Assembly: GCF_000340475.1 (NCBI RefSeq)
Contig: NZ_CM001792.1
Location: forward strand, 3,000,592 to 3,064,591
DNA: 64,000 nucleotides
From: Oceanobacillus kimchii X50
GTDB lineage: Bacteria; Bacillota; Bacilli; Bacillales; Amphibacillaceae
Reading direction: 5' to 3'
The notes beneath the pieces are model-generated. The model was not told the origin of the DNA. It saw only the letters and a program-made list of their open reading frames with translations, and ran no database searches. The translations under genes were made by a program, and so were the position numbers. This document shows positions 26,706 to 35,553 of this stretch, one piece after another (position 1 is the stretch's first letter; each line of letters begins with the position of its first letter).

Positions 26706-27977
26706 TTAGGATACGCCAGTAAAGTTGCCATCATCGATTCCATGACCTTCACTTTCACTACCTCGATCTACATCATTCTCTGTGTAAATTTGACGTAACA
26801 CTTCCATACCATCAAATAGCATCCACTCTTCAAGGATTTTTTCATTTCTCACTTTATAATGGTTCATTCCATGGATTTCGATTGGCTTACCACTTGGCGC
26901 TCCGAAGTATCCAATACCACTGTGCAACCCTTGAACTCTCCAACGAACCGCTACATCCCAGTCCCCTTCATTGTTACGTTTATTACACGTCACACGCTCT
27001 ACAATTACTTTGGAGTTTGGAACGGACGCGAATAGATTAATGAACATACCTTGAATCTCGCTTTGACCGACCATATCCTTGTTACACACATAGTGAAGAA
27101 CGGCATTGTTATCATAGAAATCTTTCACTTTATTAATCGAACGACGGTCCCATACTTGATTGAAAAGCATTAGCATAAAGTCACCAATCTCAAATCCATC
27201 ATGTTGTGGCACATACGCTCTTGGCTGCAATCCAGATTCTGCTGACTGAGAAACACTGAACTGTAACGATGGAGCAAGTTTGCTCGTTTGTTTCGCCGTA
27301 CGCTTCGCAATCTCGATTGGATCATATCCTAACTGCTGAACCAGATGGAATGTATCCATTACTAACCACTCTTCATAAATCTTGTTTTCATGAATCAAGC
27401 AATCTGCTGTCGTACGGAAGACGACTTTGTTTCCTGTAGCCGGACCATATAACGTATCTCCTAAATTCGTCCCAATCGATCTACCTCTATGAGATGTGAA
27501 GAATCCCTCTTTATCATTACCTGACCAGACAATACTCCAACCAAGACCCGTACGATCTGGGAAAGATTGTAACGTTTGGAGTGTACCTGCAACTACTTCA
27601 TTTACCCCGTGGCTATTGATTAAGCCTCTGTGGATTTGTACTCCATGGCTGTACGTATCGTAAATAAGTCCAATATCTTTCTCTTTCCAAATTTGTCTTG
27701 TAATACGAACGATATAGTCGATGATGTTATGGTAGTCGCCGAAACCTTCCATGCTTTGTTTCTTAATATGTTTTGTATCAATCTCCAAATAGTCATCATC
27801 ATCTTTAGAATCGACCATATTAACATCTGAACTATCCGCATAGAAAACAAGTTTCGAAAGATCAATCTGATTCGTCTTCGTTTCTTTAACCGGTTTACTG
27901 CTCTTAGGCTTCTCTACTGCATATGTTTGTTCTTCCTTTTCCTTCGTTGCAACAGCACTGCTTTTTGTATCTTTCAT
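26706..27977 (-). CDS. Tandem SnoaL/NTF2-like protein with charged N-terminal extension
   Basis: A 423-residue protein with two SnoaL-like (NTF2 fold) domains: residues about 85-215 (YIVRITRQIWKEKDIGLIYDTYSHGVQIH... KIYEEWLVMDTFHLVQQLG) and about 265-400 (MLMLFNQVWDRRSINKVKDFYDNNAVLHY... KILEEWMLFDGMEVLRQ). The two repeat the same signature N/K-K-I-x-E-E-W at their ends. The first 75 residues are Lys/Glu/Ser-rich and probably disordered. Small SnoaL proteins are often single-domain cyclases or isomerases; a fused pair in a catabolic operon is unusual. ATG behind GGGAG. No function can be assigned; a ring-opening, dehydration or isomerisation step is possible. Confidence 0.8.
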   Translation of the reverse strand: MKDTKSSAVATKEKEEQTYAVEKPKSSKPVKETKTNQIDLSKLVFYADSSDVNMVDSKDDDDYLEIDTKHIKKQSMEGFGDYHNIIDYIVRITRQIWKEKDIGLIYDTYSHGVQIHRGLINSHGVNEVVAGTLQTLQSFPDRTGLGWSIVWSGNDKEGFFTSHRGRSIGTNLGDTLYGPATGNKVVFRTTADCLIHENKIYEEWLVMDTFHLVQQLGYDPIEIAKRTAKQTSKLAPSLQFSVSQSAESGLQPRAYVPQHDGFEIGDFMLMLFNQVWDRRSINKVKDFYDNNAVLHYVCNKDMVGQSEIQGMFINLFASVPNSKVIVERVTCNKRNNEGDWDVAVRWRVQGLHSGIGYFGAPSGKPIEIHGMNHYKVRNEKILEEWMLFDGMEVLRQIYTENDVDRGSESEGHGIDDGNFTGVS

Positions 27978-28021
27978 TATGAAATCTCCCTTTCTATCAA
28001 TTGATATTTTTATTTAAAAAC

Positions 28022-29455
28022 TTAATTTAAGTTCATTACACCTAGCTTCAACTCAGACATCTCATCCATCGAGAATCGAATGCCCTCACGACCCGTACCG
28101 CTATTCTTCACCCCACCATATGGCATATGATCGACACGGTAAGTAGGAATATCATTGATAATCACGCCACCTACTTCCAAATCATCTACAGCTTGAAACG
28201 CTTTTTGAAGTGAATTTGTAAATACACCCGCCTGCAAACCATATTGCGAATCATTCACTAACTCCACGGCTTCTTCCCACGTCTCATACTTGTTCACAAC
28301 CATAATCGGAGCAAAAGCTTCATCTCTAATGACTGAGAAATGAGAATCGATATTGGTTAGAACAGTCGGTTGAATGACCGAACCGGATCTTTCGCCACCA
28401 CTTGCAACCTGTTCTTTACTCACCTCTTGAATCCACTTCTCCACACGCTCTGCTTCCTGCTCGTGAATGAGTACAGATACGACGGTGTCCTCGTGTAATG
28501 GATTTCCTACTTTAATGTCTTCTACTTCTTTGGTTAGTGCATCCACAAACGCATCGTAGAACTTATCTTTTACATAGACACGCTGTACAGAAATACAAGT
28601 TTGTCCAGAGTAGGCGAATGCTCCGTTCGCACATTTGGCAGCAACCTCCGCTAAATCATCCGCGTGATCAAGAATCACTGCAGAGTTTGAACCTAATTCC
28701 AACGTCACTCGCTTGAGACCTGCTTTCTCACGGATACCTTTTCCTACTGGAACACTTCCAGTGAATGTGACCATCTTAATATCTTCATGCGTGACAAGCG
28801 CATCACCTACTGTTCTTCCAGAACCAAACACTAGATTTAATGCTCCTCCTGGTAATCCCGCTTCCTCAAAGATTTTTGCTGTCATAATCGCACTTAATGG
28901 TGTTTGAGATGCCGGTTTTAAAACAACAGTATTTCCCATGGCAAATGCTGGGCCTAACTTATGAGCTACAAGGTTAAACGGGAAATTAAACGGTGTGATT
29001 GCTGCGATAACACCAAGTGGTTCTTTCTTTGTAAAACCGAATCTGCCTGCACCGTTTTTCGCTGCATCCATCGGAATTACTTCTCCAGCAATTTTCTTCG
29101 CTTCCTCAGCTGCAAATTTATATGTTTCTATCGTTCTCTGAATCTCACCTCTCGCCATCTGTATAGGCTTTGCGTTTTCAAAAGCTAAGATTTTCGCACA
29201 TTCTTCCTGCTTTTCTGTGAAAATGGCAACGACTTTTTCTAAAATCGTGGAGCGTTCTAATAGTGTTAGTTTCTTCATCTTATCCGTTGCAGCTTTCGCA
29301 CTTGCAACAGCTTTTTCCACAGTATCCTCATCCGCTAATGGGATATGCGCAATTACTTCTTTGTTGTAAGGGGCAATTAAATCGTAATGCTCTTCTCCTT
29401 CTATCCACTCGCCATTAATAAAGAACTGATGTTGTTTTACTTCCATCGCTATCAT
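28022..29455 (-). CDS. NAD(P)-dependent aldehyde dehydrogenase
   Basis: A 477-residue aldehyde dehydrogenase superfamily enzyme. Cofactor and active-site motifs are ITPFNFPFNLVAHK, VLKPASQTPLS, FTGSVPVGKGI, the general base Glu in LELGSNSAV, the nucleophile Cys in AYSGQTCISVQRV, and EAFAPIMVV. The sequence style is that of lactaldehyde/glyceraldehyde-type enzymes, so a short hydroxy-aldehyde is a sensible substrate. The start ATG overlaps the preceding stop (ATGA) behind AAGGAGG; the Met at codon 4 is an alternative. It may oxidise the aldehyde released by the aldolase or made by the iron alcohol dehydrogenase. Confidence 0.92.
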   Translation of the reverse strand: MIAMEVKQHQFFINGEWIEGEEHYDLIAPYNKEVIAHIPLADEDTVEKAVASAKAATDKMKKLTLLERSTILEKVVAIFTEKQEECAKILAFENAKPIQMARGEIQRTIETYKFAAEEAKKIAGEVIPMDAAKNGAGRFGFTKKEPLGVIAAITPFNFPFNLVAHKLGPAFAMGNTVVLKPASQTPLSAIMTAKIFEEAGLPGGALNLVFGSGRTVGDALVTHEDIKMVTFTGSVPVGKGIREKAGLKRVTLELGSNSAVILDHADDLAEVAAKCANGAFAYSGQTCISVQRVYVKDKFYDAFVDALTKEVEDIKVGNPLHEDTVVSVLIHEQEAERVEKWIQEVSKEQVASGGERSGSVIQPTVLTNIDSHFSVIRDEAFAPIMVVNKYETWEEAVELVNDSQYGLQAGVFTNSLQKAFQAVDDLEVGGVIINDIPTYRVDHMPYGGVKNSGTGREGIRFSMDEMSELKLGVMNLN

Positions 29456-30660
29456 TCGCCTCCTTCATAAGCATCTTCATAAATACGAAGAATCTGCTCT
29501 TCACTTAAACGATAAGGTGTATTTGATAACAATCTTTTAACTTGAGATGCCTGCTCTGCTAAATTAGGCAGGTCGGATTGTTTCACTCCCAATTCCTTTA
29601 AAGAAGTCGGTAAGTTTAAATCTTTCAACAGTTTCATCAAATAATTGACTACAGCATCCAACGCCTGATGTTTAGAGTTACTAAAATCACCTATCTCTAT
29701 GAAAGAAGCAACTCTGACCATATCGTTAGTACATGTTTTTCCAATAACTTTAAAAACATAAGGCATTAAAAGAGCATTTGCTACACCATGTTCAATATGA
29801 TACGTCCCTCCTAACGGGTAAGCCATTGCATGAACAGCTCCAACACCTGCGTTTGCCAATGAAACTCCTCCCAATAGGCTTGCCCAACTCATTCCTGACC
29901 GATCCTTTATATTGCTGCCATTATGTACAGCATTTGTAATGTGTTTTGCAAAAAGTTTCATTGATTTTTCAGAATAAATCCGTGTCTGTTCTGTAGCATT
30001 TGTCGATATATACGATTCAATTGCATGAGTGAAAGCATCTACTCCTGATGCCGCCGTCACCCTTGCAGGACAGGAAAGCGTTAATTTAGGGTCTACGATA
30101 GCTGTATCAGGTAACAAAGCAGAGCTGACAATTCCTTTTTTCACACCTTCTTCTTCATCAGCAAAAATAGCATTTTTCGTTACTTCTGCACCTGTTCCTG
30201 ATGTAGTTGGCAAAAGTACACAAGACATGGTTCGATTTTCTATTATTTTATTTCCACTGAAGTAATCCTCTAGGTCTTTTTTATCCTGTAGAGCAGCACT
30301 TGCTTTGGCAACATCCAGCGCACTTCCTCCACCGATTCCTATAACAAAATCAGCTTCCGATTGGTTTAGTATTTTGATAGTTCTTTCGACCAATGCGAAA
30401 GTCGGTTCTCCCACAATATCTGTCATTGTTTCTATTGGTATTTCAAGCGGTTTCAATACATTTTTTAATTCATCTACTAAGCCGGCTTTTTCAACTCCTT
30501 TATCACTGACAATAAATATTTTTGAAGGTTTTTTAGCTAAGACCTCGTCTTTAATTGTTACTAAAGCTCCTTCTCCAAAGCGAATAACGCCTGGTATTTG
30601 AAAATCATTAAATGTAACGATACTTTCTGCTTTCTTTTCTTCATTCATTAATACTGTCAA
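29452..30660 (-). CDS. Iron-containing alcohol dehydrogenase
   Basis: A group III (Fe-dependent) alcohol dehydrogenase of about 402 residues. The NAD site is VIGIGGGSALDVAKA, and the metal ligands lie in HAIESYIS, GAVHAMAYPLGGTYHIEHGVANA. The TTG at 30658-30660 follows GGAGAAGG, and this start leaves the operator-like palindrome at 30679-30692 in the gap behind the SDR gene. The longer frame from 30720 would overlap the SDR gene by 23 bases and has no binding site. It is coupled to the aldehyde dehydrogenase gene by ATGA, so a consecutive alcohol-aldehyde-acid oxidation is likely. Confidence 0.88.
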   Translation of the reverse strand: MTVLMNEEKKAESIVTFNDFQIPGVIRFGEGALVTIKDEVLAKKPSKIFIVSDKGVEKAGLVDELKNVLKPLEIPIETMTDIVGEPTFALVERTIKILNQSEADFVIGIGGGSALDVAKASAALQDKKDLEDYFSGNKIIENRTMSCVLLPTTSGTGAEVTKNAIFADEEEGVKKGIVSSALLPDTAIVDPKLTLSCPARVTAASGVDAFTHAIESYISTNATEQTRIYSEKSMKLFAKHITNAVHNGSNIKDRSGMSWASLLGGVSLANAGVGAVHAMAYPLGGTYHIEHGVANALLMPYVFKVIGKTCTNDMVRVASFIEIGDFSNSKHQALDAVVNYLMKLLKDLNLPTSLKELGVKQSDLPNLAEQASQVKRLLSNTPYRLSEEQILRIYEDAYEGGE

Positions 30661-30678
30661 ATCCTTCTCCACCTTTCT

Positions 30679-30692
30679 TGAATCCGCATTCA
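30679..30692. promoter_or_regulatory. Operator-like palindrome inside the operon (copy 3)
   Basis: TGAATCCGCATTCA is the exact reverse complement of the site at 32548-32561 in front of lacI. It sits 5 bp after the SDR stop codon. A LacI-type regulator could bind here and act on an internal promoter or as a roadblock. Confidence 0.6.
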
Positions 30693-30697
30693 AAAAA

Positions 30698-31474
30698 TCA
30701 CCAAACAGTCCATCCGCCATCTACAATCAGCGTTTGACCAGTTACCATATTAGATGCATTTGATGCAAGATAAACAAAAGCACCAAATAAATCTTCTTCT
30801 TTCGCCAATCTTCTTAAAGGAATACGATTTAATACATCATTTTTAAAATCCTTATCAACTAACATTTTTCTTGTCATCGGTGTTTCAATAAAAGTTGGTG
30901 CTACAGCATTTACATTTATGTTGTAAGGGGCCCATTCAATTGATAATGATCTGGTTAATTGAGTGAGTGCCCCTTTACTAGAGGCATATACAGACCGTTT
31001 ATAATAGCCAACAAAAGCCATTTGCGAGGAAACATTGATAATTTTACCTTGCTCAGCAGCTTTCAAATATTTCCCTACAGCCTGACTGATGAAAAACACG
31101 CTTTTTACATTTATATCGATAATTCTATCCCAATCATCTTCCGTAACCTCTTCAGCTTGCTTCGGAATATTCATTCCAGCATTATTAACCAATATATCTA
31201 TCTTGCCAAAATACTTATATACCTTCTCTACCACACTTGGAATTTCATTAATATTTGTTAAATCAATTGGAATCGGCAAAGCTTTCTGCCCAATTGCTTC
31301 AATTTCTTTGGCAACATCAGACAATTCCTCTTCATTCCTTGCCATTAAGGCAACATCTGCTCCATTTTGAGCAAACAACAACGCAATACTTCTCCCAATC
31401 CCCTTACCCGCTCCAGTAACAATAGCCGTTTTTCCAGATAAATCAAAAAGTTCGTGCGCTTTGTATTTAACCAT
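30698..31474 (-). CDS. Short-chain dehydrogenase/reductase
   Basis: A 258-residue classical SDR. The cofactor site is TGAGKGIGRSIA near residue 20, then LVNNAGMN near 95, the catalytic Ser in INVSSQMAFVG, and Tyr-x-x-x-Lys in VYASSKGALTQL. The C-terminus is TLIVDGGWTVW, typical of gluconate-5-dehydrogenase-like SDRs. ATG behind GAGGTGAGG. It is the first enzyme gene after lacI and may carry out the first oxidation of the imported polyol or sugar; the substrate is not established. Confidence 0.9.
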   Translation of the reverse strand: MVKYKAHELFDLSGKTAIVTGAGKGIGRSIALLFAQNGADVALMARNEEELSDVAKEIEAIGQKALPIPIDLTNINEIPSVVEKVYKYFGKIDILVNNAGMNIPKQAEEVTEDDWDRIIDINVKSVFFISQAVGKYLKAAEQGKIINVSSQMAFVGYYKRSVYASSKGALTQLTRSLSIEWAPYNINVNAVAPTFIETPMTRKMLVDKDFKNDVLNRIPLRRLAKEEDLFGAFVYLASNASNMVTGQTLIVDGGWTVW

Positions 31475-31505
31475 TTCCTCACCTCATGGAATATTCGTAT
31501 TTATT

Positions 31506-32528
31506 TTAATGATTGTTGACACCTGTTGTTTTACGAATAATTAATTCCGGTTCCAATGTAATTTTATTTGGATCATTGCTTGAATCAGTATTATTAATTA
31601 ATAATAATAATCTCTCTAATGTCAGTACTGCCATCTCTCTTTTCCTTTGAGAGATTGTGCTTAAGCCAATGTAAGGGTTACTTGCAATTTCGATGTCATC
31701 AAAACCAATAACGGAAACATCAAATGGAATATGCCGTCCACTTCTAGCAGCTGCATCCATTATAGCCAATGCTATTTGGTCTGTTGAAGCAAAAAAAGCA
31801 GTCGGCATATCTTCTTTTCTCATTAGATTCAAAGCGAATTGAAATACCTTCTCATAGCTTACATCTCCTTTATAAATTAATGACTCATCATATTCTAAAT
31901 TATTTTCTTTGATTGCTTCTTTGTATCCTTCAAATCGTTGGTAGAAAGTAGAATATATAGCAGGTCCTGAAATAAAGGCGATTTTTCTATGTTTATTCTC
32001 AACCAAATGATTAACTGCCATCTTTGCCCCTAATTTATTATCTACTTCTACATAATGGCTTTTTTCAATACCATAGATTCGTCGATTATAAAAAATGATG
32101 GGAAATCCTTTGTCATAGAACTCTCTTATTTTCTGGTTATCCATACGGATTGAAGCAACAATAATACCATCTACTCTTTTTCCATTAAGGATAGATATTG
32201 CTCTTTGAAAACTCTTTTCATCTGTCTCCGAATCGATAATGATGACTTCATAATCATATTTCTGAGCTTCTCTTAAAATAATATGTGCTGTTTCTGCATA
32301 AAAAGAGTTTGAGATGTCCTCTACAATTAATCCAATTGTATTTGTTTTTTTACTAGCAAGACTCCTCGCAATTTCATCTGGTGAGAATCCTAAGGTATTA
32401 ATTGCATCGTGAACCCTTTTCCTTGTCTCCTTTCGTACATGTGGGTAATTATTAAGAACTCTTGAAACGGTAGTCTGTGAAACCTTAGCCAATTTTGCAA
32501 CATCGTAGGCGCTCACTCTTTCATTCAT
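31506..32528 (-). CDS. LacI-family transcriptional regulator
   Basis: A 340-residue repressor: N-terminal helix-turn-helix and hinge (VSAYDVAKLAKVSQTTVSRVLNNYPHVRKETRKRVHDAINTLGFSPDEIARSLASKKT) followed by a periplasmic-binding-like sensor domain (NTIGLIVEDISNSFYAE... to about residue 330). It heads the 18.5-32.5 kb catabolic region on the same strand. Two near-identical palindromes lie 20-53 bp upstream of its ATG, and a third behind the SDR gene, so it probably represses itself and the operon until an unknown ligand is present. ATG behind AGGTGA. Confidence 0.93.
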   Translation of the reverse strand: MNERVSAYDVAKLAKVSQTTVSRVLNNYPHVRKETRKRVHDAINTLGFSPDEIARSLASKKTNTIGLIVEDISNSFYAETAHIILREAQKYDYEVIIIDSETDEKSFQRAISILNGKRVDGIIVASIRMDNQKIREFYDKGFPIIFYNRRIYGIEKSHYVEVDNKLGAKMAVNHLVENKHRKIAFISGPAIYSTFYQRFEGYKEAIKENNLEYDESLIYKGDVSYEKVFQFALNLMRKEDMPTAFFASTDQIALAIMDAAARSGRHIPFDVSVIGFDDIEIASNPYIGLSTISQRKREMAVLTLERLLLLINNTDSSNDPNKITLEPELIIRKTTGVNNH

Positions 32529-32547
32529 AGTATAAAGTCACCTCACA

Positions 32548-32561
32548 TGAATGCGGATTCA
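32548..32561. promoter_or_regulatory. LacI-type operator, copy 1
   Basis: TGAATGCGGATTCA is a CG-centred palindrome of the LacI type just upstream of the lacI ribosome binding site. It is the exact inverse of the site at 30679-30692. Confidence 0.65.
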
Positions 32562-32567
32562 ATAATT

Positions 32568-32581
32568 TGAAAGCGTATTCA
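32568..32581. promoter_or_regulatory. LacI-type operator, copy 2
   Basis: TGAAAGCGTATTCA lies 20 bp (two helical turns) from copy 1 and shares TGAA-GCG-ATTCA with it. It is also one mismatch from a CcpA cre, so carbon catabolite control here is an alternative. Confidence 0.6.
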
Positions 32582-32863
32582 ATTCATTTTATTTTAATTT
32601 ATCACACGATTATGTTTTTTGCAATATTTTTTAACTTTCGATATTATAAAAGATTTTTTTGCAATTTTCACAGATGGAACTGTTCTCTCTCTTAGAAATT
32701 CTAAAAATGTTAATGCATATAACGGGTACACATAGATTACGCAATATAACTCCGTTACATTCAATATTATTGGTCTTCTATCCATATGAAAAGCCTCCTT
32801 TTACACCGAAATGAAAGTGTAAAAGGAGGCAGTTTATTCTTTCTTTAAAGGATTATTTTCTTT
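32582..32863. other. Intergenic region between lacI and the permease gene
   Basis: This stretch holds the GntP permease terminator and the lacI upstream region. A 63-codon frame at 32594-32785 has no ribosome binding site and no recognisable product. I see nothing else. Confidence 0.4.
32793..32830 (-). terminator. Terminator of the rhamnonate operon
   Basis: GCCTCCTTTTACAC (32793-32806) and GTGTAAAAGGAGGC (32817-32830) are perfect 14-bp arms around a 10-base loop, followed on the minus strand by TTTT. The loop TTTCATTTCG is shared with the hairpin at 3051-3107. Confidence 0.85.
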
Positions 32864-34207
32864 CTAGAAAATATGTACACCGATTAAAGTGATAATCAAG
32901 ACGACAATACCAGCAATGGCCTCACTAGTAGTATACGTTTTCAGTCCGCCTTTTACACTTAAACCAGCAATTTTCGTAGTAATCCAGAATCCACTATCGT
33001 TTACATGGCCTAGCATTAATCCACCTGATAGAGAAGCCATAGCTACCCAAACAGGATGAACATCTACCCCTGTAACAACACCTGCCATGATAGTCATAGT
33101 TGTTATTCCAGCAACAGTACCAGAACCAGTTATCGTACGGAATAATACACCCATGAAAAATGCTAATAAAATAACACTTAATACAGATTGTGCATCACTT
33201 ACAAATATGTCTAGGATAGCTTGGTCAATACCAGTACTTTGAATAATGGCGCCGAAAGCACCCCCTGCACCAGTAATTAATAATACAATACCAGTTGCTT
33301 GCATTGCCTCCGAAGAAGATGCATCTCTTTGTTTCTTATTAAGCGATTTTGCTGCTACAAAGTATGCAGCAATTGCACCAATGAGTAAAGCTATAATTCT
33401 ATCACTTAAAAACGTGATAATTTCTGGATTTTCATCATAGATAACATTCCCTACTGAACCTAACAAAATCATAATACTTGGTAAAATGATTGGTATAATC
33501 GCTATCCATGCAGAAGGAGGATTATCTGGAATCTCCATTTTACCGTATGGGTTATCCATAGTAGAATCCTCATCGGTTTCCTTTTTCCAGAAACCTTTAT
33601 CAAGAATAACGAAGTAAATTTTTATCGTTACCAAGGTGGCGATGAAGCCAACGATTGCACCTATAGAAATCATAATACCTAAATCGAAATCTAAAATACT
33701 AGCAGCTGCCAAAGGATTTGGTGTAGGCGGTACTAAAGTATGAGAAAGTGCTGCTCCAATCACAATAGCCCCTACTGGATATGGTAGTGGCTTATTTAGT
33801 TGTTTTCCAATTTGCACTGAAAGCGGTACCAAAATTAAGAAAGCAACATCAAAGAAAACGGGTATAGCTAATACGAATGCAGCAAGCCCAATAGAATAAA
33901 GTGCTAGTTTTTCAGATGTCTTCGTTACAATTGCATGAGCAATTGAATATGCACCACCTGAATCAGAAATCAACTTACCTAAGATTACTCCTAACCCGAT
34001 TGGAATACCGAGGTCTCGCATCATACTACCAAAACCATTGGAAATTCCTTCAATCGTTCCAACTAACCCCAAACCAGATGCAATACCCATGAATAAACTA
34101 GCGATTACTAAGGCCATGGCAACATTCAATTTAAAAAATACAACAACTCCCAACATGATGGCTAAGGCTATTACCAAATAAACTATCAACATCATATCTT
34201 CCCCCAT
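32864..34207 (-). CDS. GntP-family sugar-acid permease
   Basis: Proton symporter of the gluconate permease family, about 447 residues with 12-14 hydrophobic helices. Family marks include LGIPIGLGVILGKLISDSGGAYSIAHAIV near residue 65, HTLVPPTPNPLAAASILD near 155 and MLGHVNDSGFWI near 410. The ATG at 34205-34207 follows AGGGGGAA; an in-frame codon at 34246 is less well placed. It is the last gene of the L-rhamnonate operon and probably imports the aldonate (L-rhamnonate or a relative), since no rhamnose dehydrogenase or lactonase gene is present to make it inside the cell. Confidence 0.92.
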   Translation of the reverse strand: MGEDMMLIVYLVIALAIMLGVVVFFKLNVAMALVIASLFMGIASGLGLVGTIEGISNGFGSMMRDLGIPIGLGVILGKLISDSGGAYSIAHAIVTKTSEKLALYSIGLAAFVLAIPVFFDVAFLILVPLSVQIGKQLNKPLPYPVGAIVIGAALSHTLVPPTPNPLAAASILDFDLGIMISIGAIVGFIATLVTIKIYFVILDKGFWKKETDEDSTMDNPYGKMEIPDNPPSAWIAIIPIILPSIMILLGSVGNVIYDENPEIITFLSDRIIALLIGAIAAYFVAAKSLNKKQRDASSSEAMQATGIVLLITGAGGAFGAIIQSTGIDQAILDIFVSDAQSVLSVILLAFFMGVLFRTITGSGTVAGITTMTIMAGVVTGVDVHPVWVAMASLSGGLMLGHVNDSGFWITTKIAGLSVKGGLKTYTTSEAIAGIVVLIITLIGVHIF

Positions 34208-34301
34208 AAAAATTCCCCCTGTAAAAAGGCGCTTACCTCCTAGCAACTAAATAGTAATCAGTAAAGTTTGCTGAAATAGCGCCTATTTATTCATAATTTT
34301 C

Positions 34302-35492
34302 TTATGCGTCTTTAAATACTTGTGTTAAATTAGCATCTTTTGATAATGTAACTCCGAAACCTGGTCGATCATCTAGCTTCACCTTTCCGTTTTCAGGAAT
34401 AACTTCTCCTTCTAACAATGGGTAGTATTGTGGAACTACCTTGTCAGCATTTGGACTCATTACTAGATATTCCGCAAACGGACTATTCGTTTTAGTAATT
34501 ACATAGTGATAGCTGTATACACCGCTACCATGCGGAATGACATATTTACCATAGCTTTCTGCAAGATTACCAATCTTAATAAGTTCTGTTAGACCACCAC
34601 ACCAACCGACATCTGGTTGTAAGATATCTAAATCTGTAAATTCTAATAACATCTTAAATCCATAACGTGTTGCTTCATGCTCTCCTCCAGTTATCATCAT
34701 ATTGTTAGGAGCACGTTTCTTCAGATCGCGGTATGACCAGTAATCATCTGGATTAAAGCATTCTTCAATCCAACGAAGACCATATTCATTTGATTTCTCC
34801 ATCAGCTTTTGTGCGTATGGTAAATCAAGTGCCATCCAACAATCCCACATAAGCATGAATTCATCACCTACTTTTTCACGCATAGCAGCTAATTGTTCAA
34901 TATTCTTTCTTAGTCCTGCTTCACCATCAGTTGGCCCATAAACTAGTGGCATTTTTCCGCCAATAAAGCCCATCTCTTTTGCTAAATCTGGACGAGGTCC
35001 GGTTGCATAACAGGAAATTTCATCTCGAACCTTTCCACCAATCATTGCATATACAGGCTCTTGTCTTATTTTCCCTAGTAAGTCCCATAATGCTAGATCA
35101 ACCGCAGAAATGGCATTCATGACGACACCTTTTCGCCCATAGTACATCGTAGCCCGATACATTTGATCCCACATTTTTTCTACTGCTTCAACAGGTTGTT
35201 CAACAATAAAGCGATCTAAGTGGTTCATCACGATCCAAGCTGCCGGATAACCTCCAGTAGAGATCCCAACTCCAACTTCCCCATTATCAGATTCCACTTC
35301 AACTACGATTGTCTTTAGTGCATTAATCCCAAAACTTGTACGTGTCTTTTTATATTCAGGATAAATACTCATTGGAGTAGCAATTTGATTGACAATCCAA
35401 TGTTCTTCACCTTGATCATGATAGTCACCTCCGCCACCGCCAACAACATAGGCGCGAATGTCAACAATCTTATGTCCTGTTACGCTCATCAT
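34302..35492 (-). CDS. rhmD: L-rhamnonate dehydratase (enolase superfamily)
   Basis: Mg-dependent acid-sugar dehydratase of 396 residues that turns L-rhamnonate into 2-keto-3-deoxy-L-rhamnonate. It follows E. coli RhmD (YfaW) along its length: GGGGDYHDQGEEHWI near residue 18, IATPMSIYPEYKKTRTSFGINAL, ATGPRPDLAKEMGFIGGKMP near 165, DCWMALD (metal Asp), WIEECF (metal Glu), GGEHEATR (metal Glu), LQPDVGWCGGLTELIKI and the catalytic His in VIPHGSGVYSYH. Several of these blocks are nearly identical to the E. coli enzyme as I remember it. ATG ATG starts behind GGAGGAATAT; the second Met (35489) is equally possible. Confidence 0.93.
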   Translation of the reverse strand: MMSVTGHKIVDIRAYVVGGGGGDYHDQGEEHWIVNQIATPMSIYPEYKKTRTSFGINALKTIVVEVESDNGEVGVGISTGGYPAAWIVMNHLDRFIVEQPVEAVEKMWDQMYRATMYYGRKGVVMNAISAVDLALWDLLGKIRQEPVYAMIGGKVRDEISCYATGPRPDLAKEMGFIGGKMPLVYGPTDGEAGLRKNIEQLAAMREKVGDEFMLMWDCWMALDLPYAQKLMEKSNEYGLRWIEECFNPDDYWSYRDLKKRAPNNMMITGGEHEATRYGFKMLLEFTDLDILQPDVGWCGGLTELIKIGNLAESYGKYVIPHGSGVYSYHYVITKTNSPFAEYLVMSPNADKVVPQYYPLLEGEVIPENGKVKLDDRPGFGVTLSKDANLTQVFKDA

Positions 35493-35553
35493 ATATTCCT
35501 CCTCAAAATTGTTTTATATTTAGTGAAAGTTCTTTGAATACCATCTAAGTTTT

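Noticed and set aside
32594..32785. A 63-codon minus-strand frame between lacI and the rhamnonate terminator
   Set aside because: No ribosome binding site, no family resemblance, and AT-rich composition like the intergenic DNA around it.
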